A stretch of 64,000 bases of DNA, from positions 350,864 to 414,863 of the forward strand of contig CAYMZZ010000002.1 in assembly GCA_964395095.1 (NCBI GenBank), written 5' to 3'. Shown here piece after piece: positions 36,001-44,391 of this stretch (within the stretch, counting starts at the first letter, position 1; each line of letters starts with the position of its first letter). The DNA is from CAYMZZ01 sp964395095. GTDB taxonomy: Bacteria; Bacteroidota; Bacteroidia; Chitinophagales; Chitinophagaceae. A program made the translations under genes and the position numbers. The notes beneath the pieces were generated by a model. The model had not been told where the DNA came from. It saw only the letters and a list, made by a program, of their open reading frames with translations, and made no database searches.

Positions 36001-37260
36001 TCAAAACCGTGAGCGAAGTTCGCTGAATGAGCCGGGTACCTGTGTCAGGGCGTCCAGCGCGTGGGCGATAGCTTCAGTAAGGAGTGCGAGGTTGTCGAAA
36101 TTTATCCGCTCCGCATCATCGCAGGGTTTATGATAACACAAATCATTTTCATCACTGGCCATGATGGTGTGGGCCGGCACCCCTTTTTGCGCAAAGGGGA
36201 GATTATCGCTTCGTTCAAATAGCTGAAATGTATTGGAGGGTTCGGGTATGATGCGGATCCCTTTTTCTTCCATTCTTTTCCCCACCATTTCCGGAAAAGG
36301 GGAGTACTCGCTGCCGGTAAAGAATACGGTGGCGGGTCCGTGCTGGGCCACACCCAGCATTTCGAGGTTCAGCATGGCAGCTATGGAGCCGGTTTCCATT
36401 TCGGCAGCCAACTGCCGGGAACCGTAAAGCCCCAGTTCTTCCCCACTAAACGCCACAAAAAGCATGGGAGTCTTTTTGCCTGCATCGTTGCCAAAATGCC
36501 TGGCCAGCATCAGCAGGGCCGTGGTACCGGATGCATTGTCGTTGGCGCCATTCATGGTATGGGCGCCTTCCCGGCCCAGGTGATCGTAATGGGCGCCAAG
36601 CAGTAATGTTTTTTGATCCGGATCGCTGCCCGGTTTCCAGCCTGCCACATTCCAGCCCGTTTCCTGGAGATAAGCCGGGTTGAGCTCCACCTGCAGGTCT
36701 TTTATTTCTTCCTCCACATATACAAGAATAATATCCCGCTTCATGCCACCCGCTGGCATTTCCCATTGATCCGGAAAATATTTTTTGCGCTTGCCCTGAT
36801 CGATTGTCGTCCAAAGCAAGAGTGTTCCGCTGCCTGGCCATGGGTGGGTGAGGGTGCCGGGGCTAAACGCGCTGTCGTGATGAAGGATGTGGAGCTCGCC
36901 TTGCAAAGCCTCTGGTGAAGGGTAGGGACCGGGGCCGAACCAGGCTACCTGCCTGCCCGCCACCCGGCGCTTGTTACACGTTACCGAAACGGGTGCAGGG
37001 AGTTTTCTTTTATTGAGCAGGGAAAAGGGCAGGTAAAAGGATGTTCTTCCCGGCATGGGTTCCAACCCTGAATCAGCAAACTGTTCGGCAATATAGAGGG
37101 CCACCTGCAGTTGCCCGGGCGTGCCATTGCCCCTGCCACCCAGCTTATCGGAAGCCAGCCATTCCAGGTGCTGCCTTGCCACCGAAGGCTGAAATGATCC
37201 AGCCGTTTCGGGCTGGGCGAAAAGGGAGAGGGGGAAAAGTAGTGGTAGCAGAAGGCGCAA
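36001..37260 (-). CDS. Exported M28-family metallopeptidase (first copy)
   Basis: 419 residues, signal peptide MRLLLPLLFPLSLFAQ. Peptidase M28 zinc ligands: LLGAHYDHLG, NGANDNASGTTA, SGEELGLYGS (catalytic Glu plus ligand) and YHKPCDDAE near the C-terminus. The annotated start is TTG; no in-frame ATG lies upstream, and a heptamer array begins 8 nt before it, so the start region may have been rebuilt. Probably an aminopeptidase feeding amino-acid uptake. It lies directly downstream of a second M28 gene of similar length, a tandem pair separated by the array. Confidence 0.92.
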   Translation of the reverse strand: MRLLLPLLFPLSLFAQPETAGSFQPSVARQHLEWLASDKLGGRGNGTPGQLQVALYIAEQFADSGLEPMPGRTSFYLPFSLLNKRKLPAPVSVTCNKRRVAGRQVAWFGPGPYPSPEALQGELHILHHDSAFSPGTLTHPWPGSGTLLLWTTIDQGKRKKYFPDQWEMPAGGMKRDIILVYVEEEIKDLQVELNPAYLQETGWNVAGWKPGSDPDQKTLLLGAHYDHLGREGAHTMNGANDNASGTTALLMLARHFGNDAGKKTPMLFVAFSGEELGLYGSRQLAAEMETGSIAAMLNLEMLGVAQHGPATVFFTGSEYSPFPEMVGKRMEEKGIRIIPEPSNTFQLFERSDNLPFAQKGVPAHTIMASDENDLCYHKPCDDAERINFDNLALLTEAIAHALDALTQVPGSFSELRSRF

Positions 37261-37267
37261 GGGATGA

Positions 37268-37451
37268 GTTTTAAGCTGTGAGTTTTAAGTTATAAGTTGT
37301 AAGTTTTAAGTTGTGTAATAGTTAGTATTTGATCTGACAGTTTTAAGGGGTTATACTTTGGTTTGTTGCGACTATGAAGTTAACCTTAACTGCCAGATGA
37401 AGTCGTAGCTAATACAACTTAAAACTTGCAACTTATAACTTAAAACTTAAC
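37268..37451. repeat. Inverted heptamer array pair between two M28 genes
   Basis: Left arm 37268-37315 and right arm 37414-37451 match over about 34 positions with one mismatch. Units are AGTTTTA, AGTTATA, AGTTGTA. The right arm starts about 3 nt after the stop of the second M28 gene (read on its sense strand) and the left arm ends 8 nt before the start of the first. The loop is 98 nt. Confidence 0.9.
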
Positions 37452-37454
37452 GCT

Positions 37455-38735
37455 CTACCTCAGCTCTTCCACTTTCACCCTATCCGGCGTCTCTTTTCCT
37501 GCAACTATTCCCCTCGAGCTGAGCGCTATCGATTCAATGATTTTAGCCATATTCACCATATCAAGTGTTTCCACCTCGTCGGAGGGTTTATGGTAATGCG
37601 GTTCTTTGTCCATTTTGGCGGTGGAAATGGTATGGGCGGGCACACCGAGCCGGGCCAGGGTGGCATTGTCGGAGCGATAAAATAATTGCTGATCGGGATA
37701 GGGGTCGGGATAGAAAGTGAAGCCAGTGCCTTCGAGATTCTTTTGCAGCATCGCGCCCATATTGGTTTTTTCATATCCGGTAATAAAAGCGGAGTTCTTG
37801 CCCCACTTGCTTTCCGTTCCAATCATTTCAATATTGAACATGGCCATCACTTTGGCAGGATCATACTGGCGCGAAAAATAAGTGGAGCCATAGCCACCCA
37901 CTTCCTCCGCCGTAAAGGCCGCGAACACGATGGTACGCTCATTATTCTTCAATTCACTGAAATAGCGGGCCAGCAATATCACCGCGGTGGTGCCGGCCGC
38001 ATCATCGTTGGCGCCATTGTAGATGGAATCACCATCCACAGGCCGACCCACCCCAATATGATCGTAATGCGCCGAGAAAATGACGATCTCATCCTTCTTG
38101 CTTTTGCCGGGCAAAATGCCTACCACATTGGTCAGCTTCTGCTCGGTTACTTCGTGACGGGCTTCGATGCTAAACCTGGAAGGAAAAGCGGTACCCAGGA
38201 TAAAGATGACGGAATTATCCGTGGCAAAGCCTCCACTTTTGAGGCGGCTCAGCCGGGGAAAATTGCGCGCATGGCTGGTATCCACCAGCACCAGCATGTT
38301 TTTCCCGGCACGGGTATAATTCATCGCTACCTGGAAAAAAGATTGGCCGGCTTTGATCTCTGCTTTTTCGTAATTGCCTGTTTCGGTTACTTTCAATATA
38401 GGCTGGTAGGTATATACGACCAGCTTTTTTTCATCTATTGCCTGACCATCGGCGCTTGCGCTGATGGAAGTTTGTTTGGCAGTACTCAGGGCAAATTCCT
38501 GCTTAAAGCCTGCCCCCGGCTTCCAGGGTTGCAAGCCCGCCTCCTTAAACTCGGTAGCGATAAAGTCGGCGGCCATGTCGATTTCGGGACTAAAAGTGCG
38601 GCGGCCCTTCATATCATCGGAAGCCAGCACACGTTCGATACGCTCCGCTTCAGCCGCTGTAATAATACCATCTGTTTTCTGCGCCGAAAGCGAAAAGCTG
38701 GAGAGGAGCAGGAGGGTGAGGGGGAAGAATTTCAT
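37455..38735 (-). CDS. Exported M28-family metallopeptidase (second copy)
   Basis: 426 residues with signal peptide MKFFPLTLLLLSSFSLSAQ. Zinc-site motifs: IFSAHYDHIG, NGANDDAAGTTAV, TAEEVGGYGS, FNIEMIG and HYHKPSDEVETL. A PA-like insert (about 90-200) precedes the catalytic part. It shares the plan of the neighbouring M28 gene but differs widely in sequence, so the pair is an old duplication. Its ATG lies 5 nt from a heptamer array (38741 onward), which leaves no normal ribosome-binding or promoter region except in the array loop. Confidence 0.93.
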   Translation of the reverse strand: MKFFPLTLLLLSSFSLSAQKTDGIITAAEAERIERVLASDDMKGRRTFSPEIDMAADFIATEFKEAGLQPWKPGAGFKQEFALSTAKQTSISASADGQAIDEKKLVVYTYQPILKVTETGNYEKAEIKAGQSFFQVAMNYTRAGKNMLVLVDTSHARNFPRLSRLKSGGFATDNSVIFILGTAFPSRFSIEARHEVTEQKLTNVVGILPGKSKKDEIVIFSAHYDHIGVGRPVDGDSIYNGANDDAAGTTAVILLARYFSELKNNERTIVFAAFTAEEVGGYGSTYFSRQYDPAKVMAMFNIEMIGTESKWGKNSAFITGYEKTNMGAMLQKNLEGTGFTFYPDPYPDQQLFYRSDNATLARLGVPAHTISTAKMDKEPHYHKPSDEVETLDMVNMAKIIESIALSSRGIVAGKETPDRVKVEELR

Positions 38736-38740
38736 GAGAA

Positions 38741-38945
38741 GTTTTAAGTTGTAAGTTTTAAGTAGTAAGTTGTAAGTAGTTAGTAGGGAGTAGGGAGTAG
38801 GTAATAGGAGTATTTAGTAGTTAGTAGGAAATATTCAATTGCAAGTACGAAGCAGGCATTATATATAAAAATCAAAACTCTCAACTTACAACTTACTACT
38901 TACTACTTACAACTTACTACTTACCACTTACTACTTACCACTCCC
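38741..38945. repeat. Inverted heptamer array pair with mixed classes
   Basis: Fills the whole gap between the response regulator stop and the M28 start. The left arm runs AAGTTGT, AAGTTTT, AAGTAGT, AAGTTGT, AAGTAGT, TAGTAGG, GAGTAGG, GAGTAGG without loss of phase, joining two heptamer classes. The right arm (38877-38945) is C-rich and ends at the regulator stop. Confidence 0.9.
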
Positions 38946-39674
38946 TCACAGGCTCATCATTTCTTTAAACTTCACCGTCTGCCGGCGGCTTACTTCAATC
39001 TTTTCGCCTCCTTTTAGTTCCAGCAGCAGGCCGCCATTGAAATAAGGTTCTATTTTTTCGATGAGGCGCAGGTTCACGATATGTTTGCGGTTGGCGCGGA
39101 AGAAATATTTTTCGTCGAGCCTTTCTTCCAGCGCGTTCAGCGATTTTAAAATGAGGGGTTTATGGGGGCCAAAAAAGACTTTGGCATAATTGCCCACGCT
39201 CTCAAACAGGCGGATATCGCTCAGTTTTACAAACCAGCAGCGTTCTCCGTCTTTTACAAATACCTGGTCGTTTTCGCCGAGTATGCTATTGTTGGTAAAC
39301 TCACCGGCATTCCGATGTTCACGGGTTTCGCTATGCTGCAATTTGTGAATGGCGTCGGCGAGGCGCTTGGGTTCTACCGGTTTGAGCAGGTAGTCGAGCG
39401 CATTCACTTCAAAAGCGCGCAGGGCAAATTCATCATAAGCCGTGGTGAAGATCACCTGGGGTGCTTTTTCCAACTGTGCCAACATATCAAAACCCGTCTT
39501 GCCCGGCATCTGGATGTCGAGAAAAATCAAATCCGGTTGTTGGCTTTCTATTTTACTGATGCCTTCGTCGGCATTGGCTGCTTCGTCCACTACTTCCACT
39601 TCAGGAAAATCCTGGAGCAGTTTTTTGAGTTCAGCTCTTGCCAGACGTTCATCATCGATGATAATGGCTCTCAT
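38946..39674 (-). CDS. LytTR-family response regulator
   Basis: 242 residues: an N-terminal receiver domain (about 1-120; phospho-acceptor Asp54 in FLDIQMPGKTGFD, Lys in LLKPVEPKRL) and a C-terminal LytTR DNA-binding domain (about 145-240; FFRANRKHIVNLRLI, GEKIEVSRRQTVKFKEM). It lies 10 nt downstream of the LytS-type histidine kinase and is surely its partner. Such pairs control exopolysaccharide, bacteriocin or surface functions in other bacteria; the target here is not visible. A heptamer array starts right after its stop. Confidence 0.95.
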   Translation of the reverse strand: MRAIIIDDERLARAELKKLLQDFPEVEVVDEAANADEGISKIESQQPDLIFLDIQMPGKTGFDMLAQLEKAPQVIFTTAYDEFALRAFEVNALDYLLKPVEPKRLADAIHKLQHSETREHRNAGEFTNNSILGENDQVFVKDGERCWFVKLSDIRLFESVGNYAKVFFGPHKPLILKSLNALEERLDEKYFFRANRKHIVNLRLIEKIEPYFNGGLLLELKGGEKIEVSRRQTVKFKEMMSL

Positions 39675-39684
39675 GTGTTTGTTT

Positions 39685-40755
39685 TTATTCAGCTTCTTCC
39701 AAAGGTATACGCACTTTGGCTTCTACCAGGTTGGCGGTTGCCTGCTTTATCTCAAATTTAGCTTTATTCCCGTACAAAAGGCTCAGGCGGTTGGTGGTAC
39801 TGGAAAGGCCAAATCCCTCCGAGCTGGAATAGCCATTGAGGTGCCCCGTATTTTCCACCGACAACTCGTGATAATGATCTTTGATCAGGGATCGGATCCT
39901 CACCACGCCGCCATGAATCTGTTTGCTGATCCCGTGCTTGATGGCATTTTCAACCAGGGTCTGCAACATCATCGGCGGTACCTGTAGCGAGAGGGTGGCT
40001 TCATCAATTTCATACTCAATATGCAGGCGGTCCTCGAAGCGCATATTTTCGAGCGCCAGGTAGTCTTTCACAATATCCAGTTCCCTTTCAAGTACGGCCG
40101 ATTCGCTTTTATCGGCCTGCATACTGCTGCGCAGGATGGTGCTCAATTCGGTAATGGCCTTGCGGGCGCGCTCCGGGTTTTCATCTACCAGGGCCCTGAT
40201 GCTATTGAGTGAATTAAAAATAAAATGGGGATTAATATGGGCCTTGATGGTCTTCAATTCCAGCTCTTTTACCAGCGATTCCAGTTTCAGGGTATCCAAC
40301 TGCTGCTTGCGGCTCTTGGTGATATAATGGTACACGAAATAGATCAGGTTCCAGATAAAGAAGTAGATGAAGAAATAAAAAGCCGCATTCACAATCAGCA
40401 GAAACTGGTTTCCTTCAAACTCCTTTTCGCTGCGGTTCATGAGGTTGTATCGCTCCAGCAGCGTCATATCCAAATAGGAGCCAGCCACACTGAAAAACAG
40501 GGTAATGGCAATGAAGATATAGAGCTGTTTTTCCAGCTTTTGCTGTAACACATTCAGGCTCAGAATCATGATCCGCATCAAATGCGTAAGCACCAGACCC
40601 AGCACAATGAAAATGCCCAGGCGCCCCAAAACCAGTCGCTGATCGGCAGGGGAACCCAGCTTATCGAAGGAATAAGCGAATAGAACATTAATGGCCGCGA
40701 ATATGCCCCAACCAATAGCCTGAAATAACCAATATCTGCCCGTACCCAGTAACAT
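39685..40755 (-). CDS. LytS-type sensor histidine kinase
   Basis: 356 residues from the ATG at 40755 (MLLGTGRYWLFQAIGWGIFA). Four membrane helices (about 8-135) form the sensor, followed by a coiled linker (SLVKELELKTIKAHINP). The His_kinase region has the conserved His in NPHFIFNSLNS, an N-box LVENAIKHGI and the G-box GFGLSSTTNRL. A start 31 codons upstream is rejected because a TAGATTTG box lies 6 nt before this ATG. The mRNA is probably nearly leaderless. The response regulator follows after 10 nt. Confidence 0.93.
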   Translation of the reverse strand: MLLGTGRYWLFQAIGWGIFAAINVLFAYSFDKLGSPADQRLVLGRLGIFIVLGLVLTHLMRIMILSLNVLQQKLEKQLYIFIAITLFFSVAGSYLDMTLLERYNLMNRSEKEFEGNQFLLIVNAAFYFFIYFFIWNLIYFVYHYITKSRKQQLDTLKLESLVKELELKTIKAHINPHFIFNSLNSIRALVDENPERARKAITELSTILRSSMQADKSESAVLERELDIVKDYLALENMRFEDRLHIEYEIDEATLSLQVPPMMLQTLVENAIKHGISKQIHGGVVRIRSLIKDHYHELSVENTGHLNGYSSSEGFGLSSTTNRLSLLYGNKAKFEIKQATANLVEAKVRIPLEEAE

Positions 40756-40761
40756 AATGTC

Positions 40762-40769
40762 CAAATCTA
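40762..40769 (-). promoter_or_regulatory. -7 box of the histidine kinase operon
   Basis: TAGATTTG, then GACATT, then ATG. An exact TAnnTTTG match placed 6 nt before the start codon, suggesting transcription starts at or next to the AUG. Confidence 0.6.
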
Positions 40770-40958
40770 AATAATATGTTGATGTCCAACGTTTGTAAAT
40801 ATACCAGTGGCAGATTAGTTTTACAAATGGGCGGACAGATTTACCCATTCTGCAAAAAAAGATTGACTATCCTCAACTTCTGTTCAACCAGACTGTTAGA
40901 AACCAATCCCTGTGCCGCTGGGAGGAAAATTGTACTTTTACATTGTTAAATTGTATAC

Positions 40959-42884
40959 ATGGAAATCACACCCGGTCCCTTGCTTCAAACGATTGATTCG
41001 CCAGCCGACCTGAAAAAACTCCCTCGCGAAAAATTACATCAGCTTTGCGATGAATTGCGGCAGTATATCATTGATGTAGTGTCGGTACATGGGGGGCATT
41101 TCGGTGCCAGCCTGGGTGTGGTGGAGCTCACCACCGCCCTGCACTATGTGTACAATACCCCTTACGACCAACTGGTATGGGATGTGGGTCACCAGGCTTA
41201 TGGCCACAAGATCCTGACCGGCCGGCGCGACCAGTTTGTGAGCAACCGCAAGTACAAGGGCCTGAGTGGATTTCCCAAACGCTCTGAAAGTGAGTATGAT
41301 ACTTTCGGGGTGGGGCATAGCTCCACTTCCATCTCTGCAGCATTGGGTATGGCCATGGCGGCCAAATACAAGGGTGAAACCGACCGCAAATGTGTGGCCG
41401 TAATCGGCGATGGTGCCATGACGGCGGGACTGGCTTTTGAAGGAATGAATCATGCAGGCGTGGCGGATACAGATATGCTTATCATCCTGAATGATAATTG
41501 CATGGGCATTGACCCCAATGTGGGAGCCCTGAAGGAATACCTGACGGATATCACCACATCGCCCACTTACAATAAAGTGAAGGATGATGTGTGGAAGCTG
41601 TTGGGAAAACTTCCCGTAGGAAAAAATTTCAGCCGGGCCATGGGCCATAAGCTGGCCGAAGGCCTGAAGGGTATGCTGAGCAGCAGCGCCAACCTCTTTG
41701 AAGCGCTGAAGCTGCGTTATTTTGGCCCGATCGATGGACATAATGTGGCCAAACTGGTAGATACCTTACGCGACCTGCGTGAGATTCCCGGTCCCAAGAT
41801 TCTGCACGTGGTTACGGTAAAAGGAAAGGGATATGCCCTGGCGGAGAAAGACCAGACCAAGTGGCATGCGCCCGGTCTTTTTGATAAAGTAACAGGGGAG
41901 ATCTACAAGAAGAAGTTTGAGACGCCGCAGCCTCCCAAGTACCAGGACGTGTTTGGCCATACCATGATCGAACTGGCTGAACAGAACGATAAAGTATTTG
42001 GCATTACACCGGCTATGCCATCGGGTTCCTCCCTCAAATTCATGATGGAAAAAATGCCCCATCGTGCCTTTGATGTGGGCATCTGCGAACAGCATGCCGT
42101 TACCCTGAGCGCGGGTATGGCCACCCAGGGCATGCGTGTGTTCTGCAATATCTATTCGTCCTTTATGCAAAGGGCTTACGACCAGGTAGTGCACGATGTG
42201 GCCATTCAAAAATTGCCGGTGGTATTCTGTCTCGACCGGGCTGGCCTGGTGGGCGATGATGGCCCAACGCACCATGGCGCTTACGACATTGCTTATTTCC
42301 GTTGTATTCCGCATATGATCATCAGCGCGCCGATGAATGAAAGCGAATTGCGCAACCTGATGTATACGGCACAGTTGGACAAGAATGGGTTGCCGATCGT
42401 GATTCGTTATCCCCGCGGAGAGGGAGTACTGCCCGAATGGCGCACTCCCATGCAAGAGATACCCATTGGCAAGGGACGTGTTATTCGCGAGGGTCGGCAG
42501 ATCGCCATCCTCTCATTTGGTCATCCGGGTAATTTCGCCGCGGCGGCCATACGCGAATTGCGTACTGATGGACTCAATCCCGGCCATTACGATATGCGTT
42601 TTGCAAAACCCCTCGATGAAGAAATGCTGCACCAGGTGTGTCAACAGTATGATAAGCTGATTACTTTGGAAGACGGTTGTATACAGGGTGGATTTGGCAG
42701 CGCGGTGCTGGAATTTATGGCGGAACATGGCTATAAGAATGACCTGCGTATGCTGGGTATTCCCGACAAAATTGTGGAGCATGGCACACCGAAGGAATTG
42801 CACCACGAATGTGGCTATGATACGCCCGCCATCGTGAAAGCCGTGCGCGAGATGATGGGTGAAACGGTGCGGGAGATCGTATAA
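40959..42884 (+). CDS. dxs: 1-deoxy-D-xylulose-5-phosphate synthase
   Basis: First enzyme of the MEP isoprenoid pathway: condenses pyruvate and glyceraldehyde 3-phosphate using thiamine diphosphate. 641 residues, full length. TPP-binding GDGAMTAGLAFEGMNHAG...NDN segment (about 150-178), catalytic-pocket His in WDVGHQAYGHKIL, the pyrimidine-binding domain with DVGICEQHAVTLSAGMA (about 373-388) and GLVGDDGPTHHGAYD, then a C-terminal transketolase domain. A TACTTTTA element 18 nt before the ATG is a possible -7 box. Divergent from the LytS-type kinase; no other MEP gene is adjacent. Confidence 0.98.
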   Translation: MEITPGPLLQTIDSPADLKKLPREKLHQLCDELRQYIIDVVSVHGGHFGASLGVVELTTALHYVYNTPYDQLVWDVGHQAYGHKILTGRRDQFVSNRKYKGLSGFPKRSESEYDTFGVGHSSTSISAALGMAMAAKYKGETDRKCVAVIGDGAMTAGLAFEGMNHAGVADTDMLIILNDNCMGIDPNVGALKEYLTDITTSPTYNKVKDDVWKLLGKLPVGKNFSRAMGHKLAEGLKGMLSSSANLFEALKLRYFGPIDGHNVAKLVDTLRDLREIPGPKILHVVTVKGKGYALAEKDQTKWHAPGLFDKVTGEIYKKKFETPQPPKYQDVFGHTMIELAEQNDKVFGITPAMPSGSSLKFMMEKMPHRAFDVGICEQHAVTLSAGMATQGMRVFCNIYSSFMQRAYDQVVHDVAIQKLPVVFCLDRAGLVGDDGPTHHGAYDIAYFRCIPHMIISAPMNESELRNLMYTAQLDKNGLPIVIRYPRGEGVLPEWRTPMQEIPIGKGRVIREGRQIAILSFGHPGNFAAAAIRELRTDGLNPGHYDMRFAKPLDEEMLHQVCQQYDKLITLEDGCIQGGFGSAVLEFMAEHGYKNDLRMLGIPDKIVEHGTPKELHHECGYDTPAIVKAVREMMGETVREIV

Positions 42885-42911
42885 AGCCTTTACGACATTT
42901 TATGGGTTGGG

Positions 42912-43544
42912 TTAGTCATGGCTGGAATCATAAATCCAGAGCAATACAGGCTTATTGCTGTGGTTGATGACAGGCTTTATGCTTTGCAGGAAGGATGGCG
43001 CTATGGTAGGACAACCCAGGCTTTGGCAGATATCTTCATCCGAAGCTGTTTCCGGTACGCATTCGTGACCATGCAACACCACATATCGTTTAAAGGCGTT
43101 GCTGTTTCCGGCATCAAGCCCGTGCAATTTCCAGGCAAGGCCAAAGCGGCCCTGGTAGGATTGCCCAATTTTATATTTCCCCAACGAAGTGCAGCCGCTT
43201 CCCACCACATTGCTGTATTTTATTTTAGATAACCACCATTCATTGCAGCTACCATGTGTAACCAGCCCCGACATCCTGATGCTGTCGGCCTGCAGGTCGT
43301 ACACAAAAAAGCGAGGCGAGCCCGAGGGTATATTCATGTCGAGCAAAAAAGCGATCCGGGTATTATAGCCTTTGTCTTTGGTGAAAGTAGCGGCTTCGCC
43401 GGCTCGGTCCCGAAGTGCCTGCCGCCAGGCTGCTTCCGGATTATTGGAGGGTGGGGTGGGTGGTTCTGGTGTGGGGCGGGCAAATGAGAAATATAAAATC
43501 CAGATTGACAGGATTGCAGAAGTCGGGAGCAGAAATCTGGCCAT
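42912..43544 (-). CDS. Murein L,D-transpeptidase-like catalytic domain protein
   Basis: 210 residues. An N-terminal signal anchor (LLPTSAILSIWILYFSFA) and a Pro-rich linker (TPEPPTPPSNNP) precede a YkuD-related domain (PF13645 type). The conserved block VLHGHECVP...SLGCPTIAP contains the His and catalytic Cys of L,D-transpeptidases, and LGKYKIGQSYQGRFG fits the substrate-side motif. Probably cross-links peptidoglycan, or hydrolyses cross-links, in the periplasm. It converges on dxs and lies downstream of a MITE-like element that may have altered its promoter. Confidence 0.88.
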   Translation of the reverse strand: MARFLLPTSAILSIWILYFSFARPTPEPPTPPSNNPEAAWRQALRDRAGEAATFTKDKGYNTRIAFLLDMNIPSGSPRFFVYDLQADSIRMSGLVTHGSCNEWWLSKIKYSNVVGSGCTSLGKYKIGQSYQGRFGLAWKLHGLDAGNSNAFKRYVVLHGHECVPETASDEDICQSLGCPTIAPSFLQSIKPVINHSNKPVLLWIYDSSHD

Positions 43545-43620
43545 GGTTTTCGTTTAGCAATGGGTAAGATGCGAGGAATCGCTTTTTCCATATTCCTGAT
43601 GCAGAGTGCAGAAGGTTCCA

Positions 43621-43807
43621 GCATTTACACGCCCTCCCTTCGGGAGGGGGCGTTATTCTGCAAACCTTGCTACCCATACGCCCTCCCTTCGGGAGGGTTC
43701 CTCATTCCGTAAACCTTGCGAGCTATGCGCCCTGCTTTCGGGAGCTATCATCATTTTTTGCTTGACTGCTGGCATTTGGCCCTCCCGAAGGGAGGGCGTG
43801 TGAATGC
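43621..43807. mobile_element. MITE-like element with 28-bp terminal inverted repeats
   Basis: Termini 43621-43648 and 43780-43807 are reverse complements with one mismatch in 28. Each contains the hairpin CCCTCCCTTCGGGAGGG. Two more copies lie inside: one perfect (43681-43697) and one decayed (GCGCCCTGCTTTCGGGAG, about 43727-43744), each after AAACCTTG. There is no coding capacity. No clear target-site duplication was found, so mobility is inferred; it could instead be a REP-like cluster. Confidence 0.65.
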
Positions 43808-43934
43808 AGGAGCTTCGGTCGTTATTGATTAGATGGACAGGATTCAGAACCAGCGTGAAAAAAATATGCGTATGAGAATTTCCCGAAAGAAGACGCAACA
43901 AAAAAAAGTGCCAATTCACAAGAAGAACTGACAC

Positions 43935-43962
43935 TTAAAACTTAAAACTTACAACTTAAAAC
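43935..43962. repeat. Single heptamer arm at the osmC stop
   Basis: On the osmC sense strand the array starts at the base after the TGA stop: GTTTTAA, GTTGTAA, GTTTTAA, GTTTTAA. No opposite arm was found. Confidence 0.85.
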
Positions 43963-44373
43963 TCAAAGCAGCGTCGCCTCCATGCTGATCTGCGTATTCA
44001 GCAATTTGCTGATAGGGCAATTGGCTTTGGCTTCTGTAGCGCAGGCTTCGAATTTAGCCGCATCAATTCCGGGCACGGTAGCTTTTACATCCAGATGGCT
44101 TTCCACGATGGCGCCATTTTCAAAATTGATAGTGCATTTGGTATCGATATTGTCGGCCGTGAATCCGGCTTCGTTCAACACAAAACTGAGCTTCATGGTA
44201 AAGCATCCGGCATGTGCGGCCGCCACCAGTTCTTCAGGATTGGTGCCTATACCTTCCGCAAAGCGGCTGTTGAATGAGTACTGTGTATTTGCCAAAACAC
44301 CCGATTGGGTAGAAGTGGTACCGGTGCCTTCTTTACCTGATCCTTTCCAGTTGGCCGTTGCGTAACGTTTCAT
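43963..44373 (-). CDS. osmC: OsmC-family peroxiredoxin
   Basis: 136-residue OsmC/Ohr-type peroxidase that reduces organic and fatty-acid hydroperoxides with a pair of reactive cysteines. Cys57 (AAHAGCFTM) and Cys119 (KANCPISKLL) are at the expected positions, as are Glu48 in PEELV and the SRFAEGIGTNPEE segment typical of OsmC rather than Ohr. It lies 18 nt downstream of scpA on the same strand and may be cotranscribed, although no functional link is known. Confidence 0.94.
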   Translation of the reverse strand: MKRYATANWKGSGKEGTGTTSTQSGVLANTQYSFNSRFAEGIGTNPEELVAAAHAGCFTMKLSFVLNEAGFTADNIDTKCTINFENGAIVESHLDVKATVPGIDAAKFEACATEAKANCPISKLLNTQISMEATLL

Positions 44374-44391
44374 GATAGTTGGTTTTTTTGA

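Larger units (their letters stand above)
43545..43962. other. 418-nt gene-free region with a MITE-like element
   Basis: Between osmC and the L,D-transpeptidase-like gene. It holds the 187-bp element (43621-43807), an imperfect hairpin (AGTGCCAATTC/GAACTGACACT, about 43909-43935) and a heptamer arm at the osmC end. The ORFs in it are translations of GC-rich palindromes. Confidence 0.8.

Noticed and set aside
37686..38747. 353-codon plus-strand ORF opposite the second M28 gene
   Set aside because: Antisense to the zinc-site motifs of the peptidase.
43653..43934. 93-codon minus-strand ORF over the MITE-like element
   Set aside because: Consists of translated palindromes (repeated RREG and HTPSLREG segments), not a protein.
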